Assembly: GCA_021778575.1 (NCBI GenBank)
Contig: JAJYCH010000011.1
Location: forward strand, 1-18,869
DNA: 18,869 nt
Direction of reading: 5' to 3'
Origin: Planctomycetota bacterium
GTDB lineage: Bacteria; Planctomycetota; Planctomycetia; Isosphaerales; Isosphaeraceae
Positions 14,571 to 18,869 of this stretch are shown piece after piece. Under the pieces are notes generated by a model. It worked only from the letters and a program-made list of their open reading frames with translations. It was not told where the DNA came from and searched no databases. Position 1 is the first letter of the stretch, and every line of letters starts with the position of its first letter. A program made the position numbers and the translations under genes.

Positions 14571-17000
14571 ATGAATGGTGCACGATCCTGGCATCGGGTT
14601 TTCGGCCTGTCCGCGCTCCTCGGCGGCCTGATGCCGCTGGTGACGGAGGCCCAGGACGCCCCGGCGCTCGAACCGCCGACCCTGACGACCTCGGCCGCGA
14701 CCGCGCCGGCGACCCCCGAAGCGCTCCAGGCCCAGGCCGCGACCCTGGCCGATAGCTCGCTCCCCCAGATCCCGGCCCTGCCGCCGGTCGACAACCGGCC
14801 GGTCCGGCCCGCGAGCGAAGGGCCGCTCCACGAGGCATTCCTCTCGCCCCCCAAGGACCGCGAGCCCGAATACGTCGACAAGGCCCCTCCCAACCCGATC
14901 AACGAACGGCCCGGGGTCGACCCGCCCAGCGACAAGGCGGTCTGGATTCCCGGCTACTGGGAGTGGAACTCGGTCCAGAAGGATTACGTCTGGGCCACCG
15001 GCACCTGGCGGAACCCGCCGCCCGGCCGGTTCTGGGTCAACGGCTACTGGAAGCGCGACGACAAGGGATGGTATCGCGTCCCCGGCTTCTGGTCCGACCG
15101 CCAGACCGACCGGATTGACTGGCGGAAGGACGGCCCGCCCGCCGACCACCCGGCCGACGACCCCGGCGCGTCGCCCGGCAACGAATTCTTCTACGTCCCC
15201 GCCTACTACGCCCCCGATGGCGACGGCGTCACCTGGAAGAAGGGGTACTGGGCCAAGGCCCAGTCCGGCTGGTCGTGGGTCCCCGCCCAGTGGATCAAGC
15301 AGCCCGAAGGCTGGACGTTCCAGGATGGCTACTGGGACCGGACCCTGGAGGACCGGGGCACCCTTTTCGCCCCCGCACTGGTCTCCGACCAGGCCAAGAA
15401 CGCCACCAACACCATCTATCAGCCGCTCTCGCAGGTCGCCCCCGAGCAGTACGGCCAGCTCTACGGGGCCTTCGGCCGGCCGAATTCCTATTATGACGGC
15501 TATCCCGGCTACTTCTACGACAGCAACGGCCGCTATTACGGCTATGCCAATTACGGGAGCCTCGGCCAGTACCAGGGTTACCTCGGCTACCCCTACTCCT
15601 GCTCATACGGCTATCCCTATTATGCCCAGCCGGTCGCCTACGGCGGCGGTTATGGCGGGTATGGTGGATATGGCGGTGGCCTGCTCGGGGGGCTGGGATT
15701 CGGCGGGTTCGGCGGGTTCGGCGGGTTCGGCGGTTATCCCTATTATGGCTACGGCCTGGGATACTACCCGGGATATTACGGCGGCTTCGGGTTTGGCGGG
15801 GTGGGCTTCGGCGGCCTGGGATTCGGAGGGCTGGGCTTCGGAGGTCTTGGGCTCGGCTTCGGAGGGTTCGGCTATCCTTATTATGGCTATGGGCTGGGGT
15901 TCTACCCGGGATACTACGGCGGGGCCGGGTTCGGGGGTTACGGCCGTGGCTATGGTTATGGATACAATCGAGGGTTCAACAACGGCTTTCGGGCCGGGGA
16001 ACGCCACAACGGCCATGGCATCTATCCCCACAACCCGGGCCACCCGGCGATGGGTAACGGGAACCTCGCGGCCCATCACGGGATGATGAACAACGGCACT
16101 CACCTCGTCGGGAACGCGGGGTCGAACGCCTTCAACCGGGCCAACGCCGGCCTGGGCGCGGGAGCCCACCATGCGAACTTCGCGTCGAACATGGGCAGCC
16201 GCGGCGTGATGGCGCCGGCATCGTCCCATGCCTACGCGAACCCGTTCCATAACGGCGTCGGGCAGTCGGGCGGCCTGAACCGGGGCGTCGGCGGGGCGGG
16301 CTCGCACTGGAATACCGCGTACAACGGCGTCCACAACGGGGCGGTCTCGCATTCGGTCGCCCGGCCGGCGTTCTCCTCGAACGTGGGCGGGGCGAACGGC
16401 CTCCATCATGCCGGTGGAGGCCTGGCGAACCCGACACATGGTGTGGGCAATCTCGGCGGGGTCCATTCGATGCCTGGTGTCCATAACGCGGGCATCGGCA
16501 ACAGCTTCGCCCATCAGGGCGGAGGGCTTGCGACTCCCCACGTCGGCGGGAACCTTGCCGCGCCGCATCTCGGCGGTGGGAACCTCGCCGGGGTTCACAA
16601 CGGCGGGGGTGGCTATGCCGCGCCGCATCTCGGCGGGGGTGGCTATGCCGCGCCGCATCTCGGCGGGGGTGGCTATGCCGCGCCGCATCTCGGCGGGGGT
16701 GGCACTGCCGCGCCTCATCTCGGCGGGGGTGGCTATGCCGCGCCTCATCTCGGGGGCGGAGGTTACTCGGCTGCTCACCTCGGAGGTGGAGGTTTCGCCG
16801 CGCCTCATCTCGGGGGCGGAGGCTATTCGGCCCCGCACCTCGGCGGTTACGGCGGCGGCTTCAACGGGGGCCACATGGGCGGCTTCAGCGGGGGAGGCGC
16901 CCACATGGGCGGCTTCAGCGGGGGCCACATGGGCGGCATGGGCGGCGGCCACATGGGCGGGGGCGGCCACATGGGCGGCGGAGGCGGCGGCCACCATTGA
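14571..17000 (+). CDS. Large secreted YXWGXW-repeat protein with Gly/Tyr- and His-rich low-complexity regions
   Basis: The ATG at 14571 gives 809 residues, begins a clean signal peptide (hydrophobic VFGLSALLGGLMPLV, likely cut after TEAQ) and has GGAG 8 nt upstream, so I prefer it to the TTG at 14295. Residues about 30-120 are Pro/Ala-rich. Residues about 121-265 hold W-x-x-G-Y/F-W repeats (VWIPGYWEWN, VWATGTWR, FWVNGYWKR, RVPGFWSD, TWKKGYWAK, WTFQDGYWDR), the YXWGXW/BcpO-type motif. Then comes a long Gly/Tyr/Phe region (PYYGYGLGYYPGYYGG repeats), an Asn/His/Gly region, eight 10-residue GGYAAPHLGG units, and a His/Met tail with HMGG repeats ending GGHH. It is probably an envelope or extracellular structural protein; the His-rich end could bind metal. 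Function is inferred from composition only. Confidence 0.85.
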   Translation: MNGARSWHRVFGLSALLGGLMPLVTEAQDAPALEPPTLTTSAATAPATPEALQAQAATLADSSLPQIPALPPVDNRPVRPASEGPLHEAFLSPPKDREPEYVDKAPPNPINERPGVDPPSDKAVWIPGYWEWNSVQKDYVWATGTWRNPPPGRFWVNGYWKRDDKGWYRVPGFWSDRQTDRIDWRKDGPPADHPADDPGASPGNEFFYVPAYYAPDGDGVTWKKGYWAKAQSGWSWVPAQWIKQPEGWTFQDGYWDRTLEDRGTLFAPALVSDQAKNATNTIYQPLSQVAPEQYGQLYGAFGRPNSYYDGYPGYFYDSNGRYYGYANYGSLGQYQGYLGYPYSCSYGYPYYAQPVAYGGGYGGYGGYGGGLLGGLGFGGFGGFGGFGGYPYYGYGLGYYPGYYGGFGFGGVGFGGLGFGGLGFGGLGLGFGGFGYPYYGYGLGFYPGYYGGAGFGGYGRGYGYGYNRGFNNGFRAGERHNGHGIYPHNPGHPAMGNGNLAAHHGMMNNGTHLVGNAGSNAFNRANAGLGAGAHHANFASNMGSRGVMAPASSHAYANPFHNGVGQSGGLNRGVGGAGSHWNTAYNGVHNGAVSHSVARPAFSSNVGGANGLHHAGGGLANPTHGVGNLGGVHSMPGVHNAGIGNSFAHQGGGLATPHVGGNLAAPHLGGGNLAGVHNGGGGYAAPHLGGGGYAAPHLGGGGYAAPHLGGGGTAAPHLGGGGYAAPHLGGGGYSAAHLGGGGFAAPHLGGGGYSAPHLGGYGGGFNGGHMGGFSGGGAHMGGFSGGHMGGMGGGHMGGGGHMGGGGGGHH
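16611..16850 (+). repeat. 30-bp tandem repeat inside the YXWGXW gene (8 units)
   Basis: Eight in-frame units of 30 bp encode GYAAPHLGGG-type decapeptides. Units one to three (16611-16700) are identical; the fourth has TAT changed to ACT; later units drift at third positions and at the aromatic residue. The gradient from identical to diverged units suggests recent slippage or unequal exchange at the 5' side. Unit number may vary between strains. Confidence 0.95.
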
Positions 17001-17018
17001 TCCGTATCGGGAACGATC

Positions 17019-17060
17019 GGGCCGGGCGGCGGCGAGGAAGTCCTCTCCGCCGCCCGGCCC
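17019..17060. terminator. Bidirectional terminator hairpin between the YXWGXW gene and purH
   Basis: Arms 17019-17038 and 17041-17060 pair over about 20 bp with one mismatch and a tight turn (effective AAGT loop). It sits alone in the 87 nt between two convergent stop codons. T-tracts are short on both sides (ATTTC on the plus strand). Confidence 0.65.
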
Positions 17061-17087
17061 ATTTCAAATCGACGTCCACCCGGCCGA

Positions 17088-18698
17088 TCAATGCCGGAAG
17101 TGGCGACGGCCGGTGAGGATCATGGCCAGGCCGTGCTCGTCGCAGGCGGCGACGGTCTCGTCGTCCCGCTTCGAACCGCCGGGCTGGATCAGTGCCGTGA
17201 CCCCGGCCCTCGCGGCCTCGTCGGGGCCGTCTCGGAACGGGAAGAAGGCGTCGGAGGCGAGCACGGCGCCTTTCGCCTTTTCGCCGGCCTTGGCCACGGC
17301 GATCCGGACCGAGTCGAGCCGGCTCATCTGTCCGGCGCCGACGCCGATCAGTTGCCGGCCCCGGGCGATCACGATCGCGTTCGACTTGACCGCCTGGCAG
17401 ACCCGCCAGGCGAACCCGAGCGAGGCCCGCTCGGCGTCGGTCGGGGGCCGCTTCGAGGCGACCGTCCCGGACGTCGGGTCGGGCTCCATCGCGTCCCAGT
17501 CCTGGACGAGCAGGCCGCCCTCGACCCTCCGGAGGTCGAAGCCGGCGGGCTTCGGGGTGTCGGGGCCGATCGGGGCTCCCAGCGCGAGCAGGCGGACGCT
17601 GTTCTTCCAGGTCGGCTTGGTGGTCAGGAGCTTGAGGGCGTCGGGCTCGAAGTCGGGGGCGACGATCGCCTCGATGAACCGGCCCGGCTGGCACATCCGC
17701 TCGGCGGTCGCGCGGTCGACGGGGCGGTTCACGCCCACGATCCCGCCGAAGGCGCTGACGGGGTCGCCCTCGTAGGCCAGCTCGAAGGCTTCCGAAAGGC
17801 CCTCGGCCTCGGCCGCGCCGCACGGGTTATTGTGCTTGAGGATCGTCGCGGCCGGCCCTGAGAACAGGCGAATCAGCCGGAGGGCGCTGTCGAGGTCGAG
17901 CAGGTTGTTGTACGAGAGTTCCTTGCCGTGGAGGATCTTCGCGGTCGCCAGGTTCGGCCCGGCGGTGCCCGGCTCGACGTAGAACGCGGCCCGCTGGTGG
18001 GGGTTCTCGCCGTAGCGGAGGACCGAGCGGCGTTCGAAGGTCGGGGCGAAAGAGGGCATGAACGCCTCGGCCGGCCCGTCGGCTCCGGCCTTCGCCAGGT
18101 AGTCGGCGATCGCCCGGTCGTACCTGGCGGTCTGCTCGAAGACCGCCAGGGCGAGCGAGCGGCGGAAGGCCAGGGTGGTCCCGCCTTTCGATTCCAGCTC
18201 CTCGATCAGCCGGGGGTACTGGTCGGGCGAGGTCAGGACGGCGACGTGCGGGTGATTCTTGGCCGCCCCTCGGATCAGGCTCGGGCCGCCGATGTCGATG
18301 TTCTCGACCGCCTCCTCGAACGAGACGCCGGGCTTCGCGACGGTGGCCTCGAAAGGGTAAAGGTTCACGACGACGAGGTCGATCGGGTCGATCCCCTGGG
18401 CCTCCAGCGCGGCGAGGTCGCCCGGCACGTCGCGGCGGGCGAGGATGCCGCCGTGGAGCTTGGGGTGGAGGGTCTTGACCCGGCCGCCGAGGATCTCCGG
18501 CTGGCCAGTGTGGGCCGAGACCTCCGTGACCTCAAGCCCCGCCTCGACCAGGGCCGTCCGCGTCCCGCCGCTGGCCAGGAGGTGGACCCCTCGACCGGCC
18601 AGGGCCCGGGCCAGCTCGACCAGCCCTCGCTTGTCCGAGACGCTCAGCAGGGCCCGCCGCACGGGGACGATCTCATCCATAGTCGGGTCACGGTCCAT
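17088..18698 (-). CDS. purH: Bifunctional AICAR transformylase / IMP cyclohydrolase PurH
   Basis: The 536-residue protein is full length. The N-terminal cyclohydrolase (MGS-like) domain has RRALLSVSDKRGL (14-26), GGTRTAL, GGRVKTLHPKLHGGIL (71-86) and VNLYPFEATV, with ENIDIGGPSLIRGAAKN at 132-148. The transformylase domain has RYGENPHQRAAFY (228-240), KELSYNNLLDLDSA, the catalytic KHNNPCG at 288-294 and SDAFFPFRDG at 482-491. It catalyses the last two steps of IMP synthesis. Two ATGs are possible: M1 at 18698 and M7 at 18680. Neither has a strong ribosome site; the second leaves an N-terminus closer to other PurH proteins. A strong terminator lies only 21 nt upstream of M1, so the promoter arrangement is unusual. 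No other pur gene is present. Confidence 0.97.
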   Translation of the reverse strand: MDRDPTMDEIVPVRRALLSVSDKRGLVELARALAGRGVHLLASGGTRTALVEAGLEVTEVSAHTGQPEILGGRVKTLHPKLHGGILARRDVPGDLAALEAQGIDPIDLVVVNLYPFEATVAKPGVSFEEAVENIDIGGPSLIRGAAKNHPHVAVLTSPDQYPRLIEELESKGGTTLAFRRSLALAVFEQTARYDRAIADYLAKAGADGPAEAFMPSFAPTFERRSVLRYGENPHQRAAFYVEPGTAGPNLATAKILHGKELSYNNLLDLDSALRLIRLFSGPAATILKHNNPCGAAEAEGLSEAFELAYEGDPVSAFGGIVGVNRPVDRATAERMCQPGRFIEAIVAPDFEPDALKLLTTKPTWKNSVRLLALGAPIGPDTPKPAGFDLRRVEGGLLVQDWDAMEPDPTSGTVASKRPPTDAERASLGFAWRVCQAVKSNAIVIARGRQLIGVGAGQMSRLDSVRIAVAKAGEKAKGAVLASDAFFPFRDGPDEAARAGVTALIQPGGSKRDDETVAACDEHGLAMILTGRRHFRH

Positions 18699-18719
18699 GA
18701 TTCGGTGATGCTCTTCGGG

Positions 18720-18763
18720 AAAAACAATCGGAGGCCGACCCCGCCGGGTCGGCCTCCGATTGT
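18720..18763 (-). terminator. Strong intrinsic terminator (or attenuator) just upstream of purH
   Basis: Arms 18724-18741 and 18746-18763 form a perfect 18-bp GC-rich stem with a CGCC loop. In the minus direction the stem is followed by TTTT (18720-18723), a classic Rho-independent terminator. It serves the partial gene ending at 18807. The purH start lies 21 nt further on, leaving no room for a standard promoter in between. Confidence 0.88.
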
Positions 18764-18806
18764 AACGATCTTCGACGGTTCACGGCCAGCGGACCGGCCG
18801 GGCGTT

Positions 18807-18869
18807 TCACTTCGGCTCGGCCGGCGCGGGCTCGGCGGGCGCGGGGGTGGCGGCATCGGCCCGGGCGGG
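18807..18869 (-). CDS. C-terminal end of an unidentified gene with an Ala/Pro/Glu-rich tail
   Basis: The last 20 codons read as an open minus-strand frame ending AEPAPAEPK and TGA (18807-18809). Low-complexity Ala-Pro-Glu tails are common at protein C-termini in such genomes, and the strong terminator 44 nt downstream points to a real gene ending here. Too short to identify. Confidence 0.55.
   Translation of the reverse strand, partial: PARADAATPAPAEPAPAEPK

Noticed and set aside
14120..14935. 271-codon minus-strand frame upstream of the FHA gene
   Set aside because: Overlaps the start of the YXWGXW gene in antisense and has no recognisable domain.
16611..16850. Regular 30-bp repeats as a CRISPR array
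   Set aside because: Units are directly adjacent without spacers and are in frame within a coding region.
15603..16997. 464-codon minus-strand frame antisense to the YXWGXW gene
   Set aside because: Its EMRRGIATPA repeats are simply the complement of the 30-bp repeat; no start site or family resemblance, and the plus strand has a signal peptide and known motifs.
16408..17775. 455-codon plus-strand frame running from the YXWGXW gene into purH
   Set aside because: It crosses two convergent real genes and a terminator hairpin, with Ser/Arg/Pro-rich shadow composition.

Overview
The window is GC-rich bacterial DNA that most resembles a planctomycete, probably of the Isosphaeraceae type. Evidence is the set of planctomycete-typical families (DUF1571, DUF6807/PmoA-like, a YXWGXW-repeat secreted protein, Uma2 nuclease, a fused cytochrome b/diheme c with its own Rieske protein), frequent TTG/GTG starts and strong GC bias. 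The assignment rests on recognised protein families only.

Layout. 1-410 (-): end-truncated Uma2 nuclease. 580-1569 (+): DHH/DHHA1 phosphoesterase (nrnA-like), overlapping tail to tail with a minus-strand membrane protein carrying two zinc ribbons (1559-2602). 2769-3962 (-): exported TlpA-like thioredoxin protein. 4306-5058 (-): class I glutamine amidotransferase-like (C26) protein whose nucleophile Cys is Gly. 5543-7838 (-): two-gene Rieske/cytochrome b operon. 8289-9224 (+): DUF1571 protein. 9303-9917 (-): small planctomycete-type hypothetical. 10210-11868 (+): small Cys/His protein followed by a DUF6807 protein. 12236-13140 (+): fliW-csrA regulatory pair. 13301-13570: nested inverted-repeat (MITE-like) element between convergent genes. 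13606-14097 (-): FHA protein. 14295-14457 (+): possible 5' remnant of another secreted-protein gene. 14571-17000 (+): large Gly/Tyr/His-rich YXWGXW protein with 30-bp tandem repeats. 17088-18698 (-): purH. 18724-18763: strong intrinsic terminator. 18807-18869 (-): C-terminal end of another gene.

The most notable system is the Rieske/cytochrome b operon. The cytochrome b keeps both ligands of the p-side heme bL (H87, H188) and the PEWY quinol-site motif, but both ligands of the n-side heme bH are replaced (F101, Y203). It carries two C-terminal CxxCH heme c motifs. The partner Rieske protein lacks the Ser and Tyr that normally raise cluster potential. Together these suggest a low-potential quinol-oxidising complex that cannot run a conventional Q cycle and may pass electrons to its own c hemes.

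A second notable item is fliW-csrA with no flagellar genes alongside. The csrA Shine-Dalgarno region is a cluster of GGA motifs in a small hairpin loop, the layout expected for CsrA autoregulation. The other genes look like ordinary planctomycete housekeeping or accessory genes without an evident shared pathway.
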